A stretch of 64,000 nt of DNA. Origin: Comamonadaceae bacterium ALPHA2B. GTDB taxonomy: Bacteria > Pseudomonadota > Gammaproteobacteria > Burkholderiales > Burkholderiaceae_C. This document shows, in pieces, positions 33,942-43,706 of the stretch. The DNA lies in contig SCOE01000010.1 in the NCBI GenBank assembly GCA_005503065.1, forward strand, positions 104,301 through 168,300, written 5' to 3'. The notes below the pieces were generated by a model. That model was not told the DNA's origin. It made no database searches and worked only from the letters and a program-made list of their open reading frames with translations. A program made the translations under genes and the position numbers. The stretch's first letter is position 1; every line of letters begins with the position of its first letter.

Positions 33942-36275
33942 ATGTCCGAGACACAAATCTTGAGCGCCGAAGACAAACGCGCCCAGCTTCGCCGCGCGGC
34001 GCTCGAGTACCACGAGTTCCCGGTGCCGGGCAAGGTGGCCATCACCGCCACCAAGCAGATGACCAACCAGCGCGACCTGTCGCTGGCCTACTCGCCGGGC
34101 GTGGCCGCACCGTGCGAGGAGATCGTCAAGGACCCGCTCAACGCCTTCAAGTACACCTCGCGAGGGAACCTGGTCGGCGTCATCAGCAACGGCACGGCCG
34201 TGCTGGGACTGGGCGACATCGGGGCGCTGGCGTCCAAGCCGGTGATGGAAGGCAAGGGCGTGCTGTTCAAGAAGTTCGCCGGCGTGGACGTGTTCGACAT
34301 CGAGATCGACGAGAAGGACCCGGCCAAGCTGGTCGAGGTGATCGCCGCGCTGGAGCCGACCTTCGGCGCCATCAACCTCGAGGACATCAAGGCGCCGGAC
34401 TGCTTCTACGTCGAGCGCGAACTGCGCAAGCGCATGAAGATCCCCGTGTTCCACGACGACCAGCACGGTACGGCGATCACGGTGGCTGCGGCCATGGTCA
34501 ACGGTCTGAAGGTCGCGGGCAAGAAGATCGAAGACGTGAAGCTGGTCGCCTCGGGTGCGGGGGCCGCGGCGCTGGCCTGCCTGAACCTGCTGCTGAAGGT
34601 GGGGCTCAAGCGCGAGAACGTCTACGTCACCGATTTGGCGGGTGTCGTCTATGAAGGCCGCACCGAGCTGATGGACCCGGACAAGGCGCTGTTCGCACAG
34701 AAGACCGCCGCACGCACGCTGAGCGAGGTGATCGAGGGCGCGGACGTGTTCCTGGGACTGTCGGCCGGCGGCGTGCTCAAGCCGGCGATGGTGGCGAAGA
34801 TGGCCAAGCGCCCCGTGATCTTCGCGCTGGCCAACCCCAACCCCGAGATCGCTCCCGAGGACGCGCATGCCGTGCGTGACGACGTGATCATGGCCACGGG
34901 CCGCACAGACTACCCGAACCAGGTCAACAACGTCCTGTGCTTCCCCTACATCTTCCGCGGCGCGCTGGATTGCGGCGCGACGACCATCACCGACGAGATG
35001 GAGATCGCCGCGGTGCACGCCATCGCCGAACTGGCGCAGGCCGAGCAGAGCGAACGTGTGGCCGCCGCCTACGTGGGCGAGAAGCTGAGCTTCGGCCCCG
35101 AGTACCTGATCCCCAAGCCCTTCGATCCGCGGCTGATGATGAAGATCGCGCCGGCCGTGGCCAAGGCGGCCGAGGACAGCGGCGTGGCGGCGCGTCCGAT
35201 CAAGGACTTGGACGCCTACCGCGACAAGCTGCAGAGCTTCGTCTACGCCTCGGGCACGACGATGAAGCCGATCTTCGACGCGGCCAAGCGCGCGGCCAAG
35301 AAGCGCGTGGCCTACTCCGAGGGCGAAGAGGAACGCGTGCTGCGCGCCGCGCAGATCGTGGTCGACGAAGGCATTGCCCGCCCGACGCTGATCGGCCGGC
35401 CGGGCATCATCGCCCAGCGCATCGAGAAGTTCGGCCTGCGCCTGAAGGAGGAGCTGGATTACGACGTCGTGAACGTCGAGCAGGACCACCGCTACCGCGA
35501 CTTCTGGCAGACCTACCACCGCATGGCCGAGCGCAAGGGCGTGACGGTGCAGGTGGCCAAGATCGAGATGCGCCGGCGGCTGACGCTCATCGGCTCGATG
35601 CTGCTGCACAAGGGCGAGGTCGACGGGCTCATCTGCGGCACCTGGGGCACCACCGCCAACCACCTGCACTACATCGACCAGGTGATCGGCAAGCGCCCGG
35701 GCGGCTGTGCGAGCACGCCGCAGGACGTGCCGGTGTACGCCTGCATGAACGCGCTGCTGCTGCCGGATCGCCAGATCTTCCTGGTCGACACGCACGTCAA
35801 CTACGACCCGACGCCCGCCGAACTGGCCGAGATCACGACCATGGCCGCCGAGGAGATGATGCGCTTCGGCCTCAAGCCCAAGGCGGCCCTGCTGTCGCAT
35901 TCCAACTTCGGCACCAGCAACCACCCCAGCGCCCACAAGATGCGCCAGACCCTGGAGCTGCTGCGCGCCCAGGCGCCCTGGCTGGAGGTGGACGGCGAGA
36001 TGCACGGCGACGTGGCGCTGGACGGCAAGCAGCGCGCCGCGGTGATGCCGCACAGCGCCCTGGCGGGCGATGCCAACCTGCTGGTGTTCCCTACCATCGA
36101 TGCCGCCAACATCTCCTACAACCTGCTCAAGACCGCGGCGGGCGGCAACATCGCCATCGGCCCGGTGCTGCTCGGCGCGGCCAAACCTGTGCACGTTCTC
36201 ACGGCGAGCGCGACTGTTCGGCGCATCGTGAACATGACGGCACTCACGGTGGCCGACGCGAACGCAGATCGTTGA
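33942..36275 (+). CDS. maeB: NADP-dependent malic enzyme fused to a phosphotransacetylase-like domain
   Basis: A 777-residue MaeB-type enzyme that oxidatively decarboxylates malate to pyruvate. The malic-enzyme half (about 1-425) has [14 protein letters not shown], the metal/catalytic segment [15 protein letters not shown] and the NADP fold [12 protein letters not shown]. The C-terminal half (about 430-765) is a phosphate acetyltransferase-like domain, ending [18 protein letters not shown], that in known MaeB proteins is regulatory and lacks Pta activity. Length is typical. The gene is divergent from the SPFH operon and ends at a strong terminator. Confidence 0.95.
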   Translation: MSETQILSAEDKRAQLRRAALEYHEFPVPGKVAITATKQMTNQRDLSLAYSPGVAAPCEEIVKDPLNAFKYTSRGNLVGVISNGTAVLGLGDIGALASKPVMEGKGVLFKKFAGVDVFDIEIDEKDPAKLVEVIAALEPTFGAINLEDIKAPDCFYVERELRKRMKIPVFHDDQHGTAITVAAAMVNGLKVAGKKIEDVKLVASGAGAAALACLNLLLKVGLKRENVYVTDLAGVVYEGRTELMDPDKALFAQKTAARTLSEVIEGADVFLGLSAGGVLKPAMVAKMAKRPVIFALANPNPEIAPEDAHAVRDDVIMATGRTDYPNQVNNVLCFPYIFRGALDCGATTITDEMEIAAVHAIAELAQAEQSERVAAAYVGEKLSFGPEYLIPKPFDPRLMMKIAPAVAKAAEDSGVAARPIKDLDAYRDKLQSFVYASGTTMKPIFDAAKRAAKKRVAYSEGEEERVLRAAQIVVDEGIARPTLIGRPGIIAQRIEKFGLRLKEELDYDVVNVEQDHRYRDFWQTYHRMAERKGVTVQVAKIEMRRRLTLIGSMLLHKGEVDGLICGTWGTTANHLHYIDQVIGKRPGGCASTPQDVPVYACMNALLLPDRQIFLVDTHVNYDPTPAELAEITTMAAEEMMRFGLKPKAALLSHSNFGTSNHPSAHKMRQTLELLRAQAPWLEVDGEMHGDVALDGKQRAAVMPHSALAGDANLLVFPTIDAANISYNLLKTAAGGNIAIGPVLLGAAKPVHVLTASATVRRIVNMTALTVADANADR

Positions 36276-36326
36276 TGGCTTTTTCTGATAGCGTGCGCTG
36301 ACTTAGCGCAATCTGACACCCTTGCG

Positions 36327-36362
36327 GCGCCTGCTCAAATCTTGGGCAGGCGCTTGCTTTTT
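36327..36362 (+). terminator. Rho-independent terminator of maeB
   Basis: GCGCCTGC and GCAGGCGC pair around an eleven-base loop, followed by TTGCTTTTT. It lies about 50 bases after the maeB stop. Confidence 0.85.
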
Positions 36363-36396
36363 GGGCATGCCTCGGGCACACTGGCGGGCTTGAATT

Positions 36397-36412
36397 TGCG
36401 GGTTAACCCGCA
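36397..36412. promoter_or_regulatory. Perfect 16-bp palindrome upstream of the RNase gene
   Basis: TGCGGGTTAACCCGCA is a perfect palindrome 36 bases before the RNase ATG, just after a possible -35 TTGAAT (36390-36395). It is a good candidate operator controlling the toxin-like RNase. The binding protein is unknown. Confidence 0.45.
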
Positions 36413-36448
36413 GTTCTGGTCCCCGCGTCCACAGCATTCGGTGCCTTC

Positions 36449-36862
36449 ATGGCGTTTGCCGCCTCGATCTCGTCCAAAGTCTCCAAGTTTGCGCTCACTG
36501 GCGTGCTCATGGTGGCCCTCGGCGGGGTTCTGGCGCCGAGCCAGTCCGTCCAAGCCAGGGAATTCCCGGCCCAGGACGAGACGATCGCGCTGTCGCAATT
36601 GCCTCTCCAGGGTCAGACAACGTACCGCGCGATCTTCGACGGCGGCCCGTTCCGGCATGACAAGGACGGCACCGTGTTCGGCAACCGGGAGCGTCTGCTT
36701 CCGCGCGAGCGGCGCGGGCACTACCGTGAATACACCGTGGACACGCCCGGTGCACGCACGCGTGGCGCCCGTCGCATCGTGTGCGGCGGCCCGCCGACGA
36801 CGCCGCAGGCATGCTGGTATACGGCGGACCATTACGCAAGTTTCAGGAAGATCGTGCCGTGA
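36449..36862 (+). CDS. Secreted guanyl-specific ribonuclease (barnase/RNase Sa family)
   Basis: A 137-residue protein with a signal peptide of about 36 residues (hydrophobic core LTGVLMVALGGVLA, cleavage after SVQA). The mature part is a microbial N1/T1-family RNase: Glu94 in HYREYTV, Arg109 in ARRIVCGG and His128 in TADHYASF match the catalytic Glu-Arg-His set of barnase and RNase Sa. Cys112 and Cys122 could form a disulfide. It is exported, so it may scavenge RNA or attack neighbours. The barstar homologue begins 59 bp downstream, protecting the cytoplasm before export. Confidence 0.9.
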   Translation: MAFAASISSKVSKFALTGVLMVALGGVLAPSQSVQAREFPAQDETIALSQLPLQGQTTYRAIFDGGPFRHDKDGTVFGNRERLLPRERRGHYREYTVDTPGARTRGARRIVCGGPPTTPQACWYTADHYASFRKIVP

Positions 36863-36921
36863 CGGACGATCGCACAGGCAGGGGTGACGCACCCACGCGT
36901 TCGGGAGAAGTTTTGATCACC

Positions 36922-37341
36922 ATGGAAAGAACAGCGGAGATGAATCAGTCCCTTCGTGGCGTTCGGCCCAACATCGTTCAGTCGATCCGGGCCTTTCGCG
37001 TCAGCGATCTTCAGGAGGCAGCCCATGCGTCGGGCCAGCACTTCCTCTATGCCAACCTGGCGAATGCCCAGAGCAAGCAGGACGTGCTCGACCTGATCGC
37101 GCAGCAATTCACCTTCCCGGCGCATTTCGGCAAGAATTTCGACGCGCTGTACGACTGCATGACCGATCCCTTGCACAAATCGGGCCCGCAGCCGGGCTTC
37201 GTCGTGGTGCTGGAGCAGATCCCGGCCAACGCCAAGTTCGACAAGGAAGCGCGAGAGCAGCTCCTGGACATCTTCCGCGACGCCTCGGACTACTGGGGCG
37301 ACCGCAAGGTGCCGTTCCGGTGCTTCTATTCTTTTCTGTAG
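36922..37341 (+). CDS. Barstar family RNase inhibitor
   Basis: A 139-residue barstar-like cytoplasmic inhibitor. The diagnostic helix is FPAHFGKNFDALYDCMTD (about 72-89), containing the acidic residues that fill the RNase active site in barstar. It follows the RNase gene directly, so the two form a toxin-immunity pair. The start is uncertain: ATG at 36922 is chosen, TTG at 36913 has better spacing from GGGAGAAG, and ATG at 36940 is also possible. About 20 extra N-terminal residues distinguish it from the short Bacillus protein. Confidence 0.87.
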   Translation: MERTAEMNQSLRGVRPNIVQSIRAFRVSDLQEAAHASGQHFLYANLANAQSKQDVLDLIAQQFTFPAHFGKNFDALYDCMTDPLHKSGPQPGFVVVLEQIPANAKFDKEAREQLLDIFRDASDYWGDRKVPFRCFYSFL

Positions 37342-37553
37342 CCCGTTCTGCACAAGCCGGCCAAGCAGAACGGGCCAACGAGGCCCAGATCCAGGGTGCC
37401 CACAGCGCGGAACCCGCGCCCCTGGATGGCATCGACCTGAACGCGGATCCCGCGGCGGAGAAGATGCCGACCGACAAGCTGGTGGACGTGTCCCCGCTGG
37501 CGCTGCGCATGAGTAGCCCCTTCAACAGCACCTACTGGCTGGCCGCCGCCTGA
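37320..37553 (+). CDS. Possible small protein after barstar, unknown
   Basis: A 77-codon frame that starts at a GTG inside the barstar gene and ends just before a strong terminator. The second half (GIDLNADPAAEKMPTDKLVD then SPFNSTYWLAA) uses almost only G or C in third positions, like true genes here, which is why I list it. The first part is less gene-like and a 35-base stem-loop lies in it (37341-37375). It has no recognised domain. It could be a real third gene of the RNase operon or a decayed remnant; a later start is possible. Confidence 0.35.
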   Translation: MLLFFSVARSAQAGQAERANEAQIQGAHSAEPAPLDGIDLNADPAAEKMPTDKLVDVSPLALRMSSPFNSTYWLAAA

Positions 37554-37570
37554 GCACGGCGCGGCCGCTG

Positions 37571-37600
37571 AAAAAAGCCCGTCGATGACGGGCTTTTTTT
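37571..37600. terminator. Bidirectional rho-independent terminator
   Basis: AAAAAAGCCCGTC-GAT-GACGGGCTTTTTTT is symmetric, with a seven-pair stem and runs of A and T on both sides. It can end both the RNase-barstar transcript and the convergent rsmA operon. Confidence 0.92.
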
Positions 37601-37621
37601 CGCCTGCGAGAAGGCGGCTGT

Positions 37622-38398
37622 TCAGCCGGCCGTGGCCTGGGCCAGCGCGATGTACTCCGACACCGGCACTTCCTCGGCGCGGCGCTGGGTGTCGAAGCTG
37701 CCGGCGAAGTGCCGCGCCTCGAGCCAGCGGCCCAGCGTGTGGCGCAGCAGCTTGCGGCGCTGGCTGAAGGCGAGCTGTACGAGCGACTCGAGGTGCGCGA
37801 CATCGACCGCCGCGGGTGCAGCGCGCGGCACCATGCGCACGACGGCGCTGTCCACGCGCGGCGGCGGCTCGAAGCTGCCCGGCGGCACGAACAGGATGTT
37901 CTCCATCGCGTAGCGCCACTGCAGCATCACCGACAGCCGGCCGTAGTCCGCGGTACCGGGAGCCGCCACCATGCGGTCGATCACTTCCTTCTGCAGCATG
38001 AAGTGCTGGTCGGCCACGCGGTCCGCCCAGCGCAAAAGGTGGAAAAGGATGGGCGTCGAGATGTTGTAGGGCAGGTTGCCCACGACGCGCAGCGCCTTGC
38101 TGCCTGCGCCTGCAAGCCGGTCGGCCAGGGCGCCGAAGTCGACCTTCAGCACGTCGGACTCCACCACGTCGAGCTGCGCATGGCCGCGCAGGCGGGCGGC
38201 GAGGTCGCGGTCGAGTTCGATCACGGTGAGCCTGCCCAGGCGCTCGACCAGCGGCTGCGTGAGTGCGGCCAGGCCCGGTCCGATCTCGGCCATCGGCTCG
38301 CCCGCCCTGGGCGCGATCTCGCGCACGATCGCATCGATGATCGCGCCGTCGGACAGGAAGTGCTGGCCGAAGCGCTTGCGCGGCGCGTGCGCCTTCAT
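37622..38398 (-). CDS. rsmA: 16S rRNA dimethyladenosine transferase (KsgA)
   Basis: A 258-residue methyltransferase that dimethylates A1518 and A1519 of 16S rRNA in late 30S assembly. It begins with [11 protein letters not shown], has the SAM-binding [12 protein letters not shown] and the catalytic NLPYNIS motif near 110. Length is typical. It follows surA by eight bases in the lptD-surA-rsmA order; pdxA, which often lies between surA and rsmA, is absent. It ends at the bidirectional terminator. Confidence 0.96.
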   Translation of the reverse strand: MKAHAPRKRFGQHFLSDGAIIDAIVREIAPRAGEPMAEIGPGLAALTQPLVERLGRLTVIELDRDLAARLRGHAQLDVVESDVLKVDFGALADRLAGAGSKALRVVGNLPYNISTPILFHLLRWADRVADQHFMLQKEVIDRMVAAPGTADYGRLSVMLQWRYAMENILFVPPGSFEPPPRVDSAVVRMVPRAAPAAVDVAHLESLVQLAFSQRRKLLRHTLGRWLEARHFAGSFDTQRRAEEVPVSEYIALAQATAG

Positions 38399-38406
38399 GT
38401 GTGCGA

Positions 38407-39843
38407 TCAGGACTGCGGAGGCTCGCGCAGCTCGACGTAGGCGCGGTTGCGCACTTCCTGCGCCCAGGCCTCGTACGCGTCGTCCATCTTCTTGTCGCGC
38501 AGTGCATTGCGGGCAGCGGCGCGCAGTTCCTCGGGGTTGAGCTTGGCCTGGCGGCGCCCTTCCACCTGGATCAGGTGCACGCCGAATCGCGTGCTGATCG
38601 GGTCGCTGATCTGGCCCGGCTGAAGGCGGGTCATCGCGTCCTCGAATTCGGGCACGAAGGTGCCCGGCACCGTCCAACCCAGCTCACCGCCGTTGCGGGC
38701 GCTGCCGTTGTCCTGCGACTGGTCGCGCGCCAGCGTGGCGAAGTCGGCGGTGCCGCTCTGGATGCGGCGCTTGAAGTCGTTGAGCAGGGCCACGACCTGT
38801 TCGGGCGTGCGGTTGCCGTCCGGACGGATGAGGATGTGGCGCACCTGGGTCTGCGTCACCATGCCGTCGGCACCGGCGTTCGCGCGCTCGCGTGCCAGCA
38901 CCTTGATCACGTGGAAGCCGGCGCCCGAACGCACCGGGCCCGCGATGCCGCCCACCGGTGTCGACTGCGTGGTCTCGACGAACAGGGGCGGGTAGCGGTC
39001 GGCGTTGCGCAAACCCAGGGCACCGCCGTTGTTGCGCGCGTCGGGAGCGTCCGACGCCTCGGCCGCGAGCCTGGCGAAGTCTTCGCCGGCCCGCGCTCGG
39101 CGGGCGATGTCCTGCGCGCGCTTCTGCAGCGCCTCCACCTGCGAGGCGCTGGCGTTCTCGGGCACGGCCACCAGCACCTGGGCCAGGTTGATGTCCTGCG
39201 CACCGGGTGCGTTCACCCCGCCGCGCTGGTCACGCAGGAACTGGTCGACCTCGGCATCCGTGACCTTGACCTTGGGTTCGAGCTCGCGCTCGCGCAGGCG
39301 CGTGAGCAGAATCTGGTTGCGCACGTTGTTGCGGAACTCCTCCCTGGACATCCCCGCCTGCGTGATTCGCTGCTGCAGCTCGCCGACGCTGATGTCGTTT
39401 TGGCGCGCCACCATCGCGATGCCCTGATCGACGGCGGTGTCGTCCGCACGCACACCCAGCTCCTTGGCGAGCTGCAACTGGGCACGCTCGCCGATGAGCT
39501 GCTCGAGCACCTGCTGCGCCAGTTGCGCGCGTGGCAGGCGCTCGATCTCGGGTGCGCGATCCTGCAGGATGCGGTCGATGCGTTTTTGCACCTCGGTGTT
39601 GGTGATCGGCTCCGAGTTCACCAGTGCCACGATGTACTCGGCCGCACGCTGGCCCTGGGGAGCAGCCGGCGGGCGCGCATTGGCAGGGGGAACCGCGACA
39701 ACCGGCCCGGCGCGCATGATGTCGGTGATGCCCATCGGGCGCTGTGTGCGCTGCTGCTGCTGCGCGCGCTGGGTCTGGGCCACGGCGGTGGTCGCCAGCG
39801 CGGCCGCACAGGCCAGCGCGAGGGTGGAACGCAGGAAGTTCAT
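38407..39843 (-). CDS. surA: Periplasmic chaperone and peptidyl-prolyl isomerase
   Basis: A 478-residue periplasmic chaperone for outer-membrane proteins, including LptD. A signal peptide (cleavage after TTAVAQ, about 22) and a Gln-rich stretch precede the N-terminal SurA domain ([21 protein letters not shown]). Two parvulin domains follow, around [13 protein letters not shown] (about 220) and [12 protein letters not shown] (about 340). It lies 24 bp after lptD in the same operon, matching its role in folding LptD. Confidence 0.95.
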   Translation of the reverse strand: MNFLRSTLALACAAALATTAVAQTQRAQQQQRTQRPMGITDIMRAGPVVAVPPANARPPAAPQGQRAAEYIVALVNSEPITNTEVQKRIDRILQDRAPEIERLPRAQLAQQVLEQLIGERAQLQLAKELGVRADDTAVDQGIAMVARQNDISVGELQQRITQAGMSREEFRNNVRNQILLTRLRERELEPKVKVTDAEVDQFLRDQRGGVNAPGAQDINLAQVLVAVPENASASQVEALQKRAQDIARRARAGEDFARLAAEASDAPDARNNGGALGLRNADRYPPLFVETTQSTPVGGIAGPVRSGAGFHVIKVLARERANAGADGMVTQTQVRHILIRPDGNRTPEQVVALLNDFKRRIQSGTADFATLARDQSQDNGSARNGGELGWTVPGTFVPEFEDAMTRLQPGQISDPISTRFGVHLIQVEGRRQAKLNPEELRAAARNALRDKKMDDAYEAWAQEVRNRAYVELREPPQS

Positions 39844-39867
39844 GGCGATGTCCTTGCTCGGGCGAAC

Positions 39868-42360
39868 TCAGTCGTAGTTGGTGAAGCGGCTCGGTGCCGG
39901 GATCGGCGAGCGCAGCGGCTGATAGCGCGGCACGTTGAGCTGCAGGGTCTGCATGGGGCTGGAGCCCAGGCTGGAGAAGCCGAGGAATTCCAGCTGGAAC
40001 ATGATCCGCTTGGTCGACGTCGCCAGGCCGGTGCTGGTCTTCTCCAGCACGATGCGGCCGATGTAGCAGCAGCCGTCGTACTCGAAGCCGATGATCGCGT
40101 CGGTCACCCCCGGCCGGTCGCCGGCGCTGGCGTACAGCGGGCGCCCCAGGGCGTTGAACGACGAGGGCTTGTCGCGCAGGCTGTAGTTGAGCCGGCCCAC
40201 GGCGTACCAGCGGCCGCCGCCCTGCCCGCGGCCTGGGCCGAGGTCCTGACCCTTGTCGCCCCACAGGTCGTTCAGCGGCCACTGCCAGCCGAAGTCGATC
40301 GACTCGTTGCCCGCGCCGTTGGGAGAGATGCGGTCGGCCTGGTAGCGGTACGAGACGCTCAGCGTGCGGTAGGGCCCGGGCGTGTAGCGCGCCGTGATCG
40401 TGCTGCGGTTGGAGCGGCGGTCGTCGGGGTTGTACTGGAGCGTCGTGTCCAGGCTCCACTTGGGGCTGAGATTGATCTGCGCGCCCAGCATCAGGTCGCT
40501 GGAGCGGTCGGTCACGGGCAAGGTGCCCGGCGTGGTGAGGGTCGTGCCGTCGACCACGTTGGTCATCGTCGGCATGGTCACTCGCTGGTCGGAGAAGCGC
40601 CGGCGCTGCGCGATGCCGAAGCGTGCCAGCTCCGCGCCGCTGCCGGGATCGAGCAGGCGCGAGGTCAGGCCGAGCGTCAGGGCGTTGGTCGACGAGATCC
40701 GGTCGTTGCCGGAGAACTCGTTCTCGGTGAACAGCGTGGCGAAGCTGAAATCGTTGGCGGCCGTGTCGTACACCGGCAGCCGGCTCTGGTCGCGGTAGGG
40801 CGTGTAGACGTAGAAGGCGCGCGGCTCCAGCGTCTGGCGGAAAGCCTTGCCGAACAGGTTCACGTCGCGCTCGAAGGTCATGCCGCTGTCGAGGCTGAAG
40901 GTCGGCACCGTGCGGGTGGCCGAGGTGCGGCCGTCGGACATCGGACCGTCCAGCTGGTAGCTCGAGGCATGCAGCTGCACCTTGGGCGTGACGTACGCGC
41001 CCGGCGTCATGAAGGGCCGGCTCAGGCTCGCCAGCGCGTAGGCGCGGTCGCCGTTGGGCTGGCCCTGCTCCGCCGTGCGGGCGCGAAAGCGCGTGAAGTC
41101 GGTGTTGAGCGAGAAGTCGAAACCGTTCCAGTCGTACTTCGCGTAGTTGGCCGTGAGCTGCGGCAGCCGGTCGTAGGGCGGGACGATCGGCGACGCCGAA
41201 TACTGCAGCGTCTGGTATGACAGCGCGCGCGCCTGGCCGCTCCAGTCGCCCTTGCTCCAGTTCAGCGAGCCGTCGATCGGCAGCAGGCGGGTGATCAGCG
41301 AGGGCGTGCGGGTGAAGTCGCGCCAGTAGTCGTCGTCGCTGACGCGGTTGGCGTCGAGGTTGAGGTTCAGCGAATCGAGCCCGATGGCCGGGGCGTCGAA
41401 CTTCTGCCGGTACTTGCCCCACAGGCCCCAGCGGTCGCGGTTGCGCAGCCGGTCGTCGGGCATGTAGTCCAGGCGCACCTCGCCGCTGTAGTCCTTCTCG
41501 AGGAAGCGGAACTCGTTGGCCACGTTGACGCCGCGCTTGCTCATCACGGTGGGCGTGAAGGTCGCGTCCCGGTTGGGTGCGATGTTCCAGTAGTAGGGCA
41601 GCGCGAGTTCCAGGCCGTTCACGCTGTCCATGCCGATCGTGGGCGGCAGGAAGCCGCTCTTGCGCTCGTTGTTCAACGGAAAGCTCACGCTCGGGATCGG
41701 CGGCGTGCTCACGCCCATGAAGGTGAGCTTCACGTTCTCGGCCGTACCGACGTTCTCTTCGTTGTCGGTGCGCAGGTTTGCGGCGCTGAGGAACCACGCC
41801 GGCATCCAGCCCGGGTAATCCTCGCGGCGGCAGGTGGTGTAGGTGGCGCGGCGTGCGATGGCGCGGTCGGCATCGACGAAGTCGACGCGCTCGGCCTCGC
41901 CATGGGCACCGGTGGCCAGCAGCTTGTAGCGCACGTTGTTGAAGAAGCCCTCGAAGGTCTCGACCTTGAGTTCGAGCTGCGGGCCCTCGTACACGTTCCC
42001 GGCCTGGTTCACGCGCACGTTGCCGCTCGCCTTGGCCAGGTCATCGGGCTGGTAGTACTCCAGCCGGTCGGCATGGATCACCGTGTCGCCGCGGCGCAGC
42101 GAGGCGTTGCCTTCGACGATGGTCTCGAGGTCGGGCCGGCCCGACACGCGGTCGCCCTCGACAATGCTGGGGCGCTGGCCGCGCTCGGTCGGCGGAATGG
42201 TCTCGGCCAGCATCGGCGTGCGCTTGAGCACCAGCGGCGCATCCGGCTCGCCGCCCGCCTGGGCCCAGGCGCCGTGCGCATGCAGCAGGGCGAGCGTCAG
42301 CAGCGCCAGAGGCAGCGGCGGCAGGCACCGCGGCCGGGGCGCTCGGTTCGGATCAGGCAT
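39868..42360 (-). CDS. lptD: LPS assembly outer-membrane protein LptD
   Basis: An 830-residue outer-membrane protein that with LptE inserts LPS in the outer leaflet. A signal peptide (to about residue 34, HGAWAQA) precedes an OstA-like periplasmic domain (VIHADRLEYYQPDDLAKASGN) and a large beta barrel. Cysteines are present in TYTTCRRED and as the pair in DGCCYIG, so the inter-domain disulfide can form; the extra N-terminal Cys of the E. coli protein is not seen. The start at 42360 (MPDPNRAP) is preferred to an upstream in-frame ATG. The gene is divergent from amgK. Confidence 0.94.
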   Translation of the reverse strand: MPDPNRAPRPRCLPPLPLALLTLALLHAHGAWAQAGGEPDAPLVLKRTPMLAETIPPTERGQRPSIVEGDRVSGRPDLETIVEGNASLRRGDTVIHADRLEYYQPDDLAKASGNVRVNQAGNVYEGPQLELKVETFEGFFNNVRYKLLATGAHGEAERVDFVDADRAIARRATYTTCRREDYPGWMPAWFLSAANLRTDNEENVGTAENVKLTFMGVSTPPIPSVSFPLNNERKSGFLPPTIGMDSVNGLELALPYYWNIAPNRDATFTPTVMSKRGVNVANEFRFLEKDYSGEVRLDYMPDDRLRNRDRWGLWGKYRQKFDAPAIGLDSLNLNLDANRVSDDDYWRDFTRTPSLITRLLPIDGSLNWSKGDWSGQARALSYQTLQYSASPIVPPYDRLPQLTANYAKYDWNGFDFSLNTDFTRFRARTAEQGQPNGDRAYALASLSRPFMTPGAYVTPKVQLHASSYQLDGPMSDGRTSATRTVPTFSLDSGMTFERDVNLFGKAFRQTLEPRAFYVYTPYRDQSRLPVYDTAANDFSFATLFTENEFSGNDRISSTNALTLGLTSRLLDPGSGAELARFGIAQRRRFSDQRVTMPTMTNVVDGTTLTTPGTLPVTDRSSDLMLGAQINLSPKWSLDTTLQYNPDDRRSNRSTITARYTPGPYRTLSVSYRYQADRISPNGAGNESIDFGWQWPLNDLWGDKGQDLGPGRGQGGGRWYAVGRLNYSLRDKPSSFNALGRPLYASAGDRPGVTDAIIGFEYDGCCYIGRIVLEKTSTGLATSTKRIMFQLEFLGFSSLGSSPMQTLQLNVPRYQPLRSPIPAPSRFTNYD

Positions 42361-42486
42361 CGGTACGGAACGGCAATCTTGGGTCGAATGGGCCACGCGG
42401 GCCGGCCCTGCACGACGCGCAGCGTCCGGGGCCGGGCACTGCGGGCTCCGCCAGCGGCCGCAAGCCTGCAGCGCAGGGCGGATTTG

Positions 42487-42492
42487 TAGAAT
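42487..42492 (+). promoter_or_regulatory. Possible -10 element of amgK
   Basis: TAGAAT lies 11 bases before the amgK ATG, so the mRNA would have almost no leader. The same hexamer occurs in front of maeB and the UPF0016 gene. No clear -35. Confidence 0.35.
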
Positions 42493-42503
42493 CGAGATTA
42501 TCC

Positions 42504-43637
42504 ATGACAGCCCCTTTGCCCCCGGCCGCCGGCCCGGAACGACCGAGCCAGCCGGGTGTGCCGCCGGCTACCCTTTCCTCCGCGTCCGTCGCCTGGGCCG
42601 ATCCGGACCGCGCCGAAGCCTTTGCCCGCTGGATCGCCGCGATCGCGCCTGCCCAGGGGCTGCGGCCCGACACCGTGCGGCTGGCCTCGGCCGATGCCAG
42701 CTTCCGCCGCTACCTGCGCGTGGACACCGCCACCCCGGGCCTTTCGCGCATCGTGATGGACGCCCCGCCCGACAAGGAGGACAGCCGCCCCTTCGTGAAG
42801 GTGGCGGCGCTGATGCGCGAGGCCGGTGTGACCGCGCCCGAGGTGCTCGCCTGGGACGAACCGCAGGGCTTCATGCTGCTGGACGACCTGGGCCGGCAGA
42901 CCATGCTGGACCGCATCGACCGCGACCACGCCGAGGCCAACCGCCCGCGCTACGAACAGGCCATCGACGCACTGATCCGCTGGCAGCTCGCGTCGAAGGC
43001 CGGTGTGCTGCCGCCCTACGACGCCGCGCTGCTGCAGCGCGAGCTGCAGCTCTTCCCCGACTGGTACCTCGCGAAGCACCGCGGCGTCGCGGTCGAAGGC
43101 AAGCTCAAGGAGACGCTGGACAAGACCTTCGCGCTGATCGTGCAGGAGAACCTACGCGCCGCGCCGGTGTACGTGCACCGCGACTTCATGCCGCGCAACC
43201 TGATGGTCAGGGGCGACAGCGAGACGTCCCTCGGTGTGTTGGACTTCCAGGACGCGGTCTACGGCCCCATCACCTACGACATCGCCAGCCTGATGCGCGA
43301 TGCCTTCCTGAGCTGGGACGAGGACTTCGTCATCGACATCACCGTGCGCTACTGGCAGGCGGCGCGCAAGGCCGGGCTGCCGGTCGACGAGGACTTCGGT
43401 GACTTCTACCGCGCCGTGGAGTGGATGGGCCTGCAGCGGCACCTCAAGGTCGCGGGCATCTTCGCCCGCCTCACGCTGCGCGACGGCAAGCCCAAGTACC
43501 TGGCCGATACGCCGCGCTTCATCGCGTACATCCGCGCGACGGCCGGCCGCTACCGCGAGCTGACGCCGCTGCTGCGCCTGATCGACCAGGTCGAGGGCAC
43601 CCAGGCCGCGACGGGCTACGCCTTCGGCCGGATGTGA
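42504..43637 (+). CDS. amgK: Sugar kinase of the aminoglycoside phosphotransferase fold (AmgK-like)
   Basis: A 377-residue APH-fold kinase. The catalytic loop is VHRDFMPRNLMV near 230 and the metal motif LDFQDAVYGP follows. AmgK phosphorylates MurNAc and GlcNAc at the anomeric position in peptidoglycan recycling; the product goes to MurU (here at 20180-20926). In Pseudomonas putida, as I recall, the order is surA-lptD-amgK-murU; here amgK lies beside lptD but divergent, and murU is 22 kb away. The first ~30 residues are Pro/Ala-rich, so the true start may be later. Confidence 0.85.
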   Translation: MTAPLPPAAGPERPSQPGVPPATLSSASVAWADPDRAEAFARWIAAIAPAQGLRPDTVRLASADASFRRYLRVDTATPGLSRIVMDAPPDKEDSRPFVKVAALMREAGVTAPEVLAWDEPQGFMLLDDLGRQTMLDRIDRDHAEANRPRYEQAIDALIRWQLASKAGVLPPYDAALLQRELQLFPDWYLAKHRGVAVEGKLKETLDKTFALIVQENLRAAPVYVHRDFMPRNLMVRGDSETSLGVLDFQDAVYGPITYDIASLMRDAFLSWDEDFVIDITVRYWQAARKAGLPVDEDFGDFYRAVEWMGLQRHLKVAGIFARLTLRDGKPKYLADTPRFIAYIRATAGRYRELTPLLRLIDQVEGTQAATGYAFGRM

Positions 43638-43640
43638 ACT

Positions 43641-43703
43641 TGCAAGCCAAATCGGCCTGCATCGCCCGTCCCGCTTGCGCAGATAGCTATTGATTTCATA
43701 GCA
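43641..43703 (-). repeat. Intergenic repeat family I, copy 7
   Basis: Inverse orientation: GCAAGCCAAATCGGCCTGC, GCGCAGATAGC and TTGATTTCATAGC. It fills nearly the whole gap between amgK and rsmE, where no ribosome-binding site for rsmE is visible. Confidence 0.8.
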
Positions 43704-43706
43704 CTC

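Noticed and set aside
37341..37375. Stem-loop GCCCGTTCTGC / GCAGAACGGGC as barstar terminator
   Set aside because: The stem is good but no T run follows; the real terminator is at 37571-37600.
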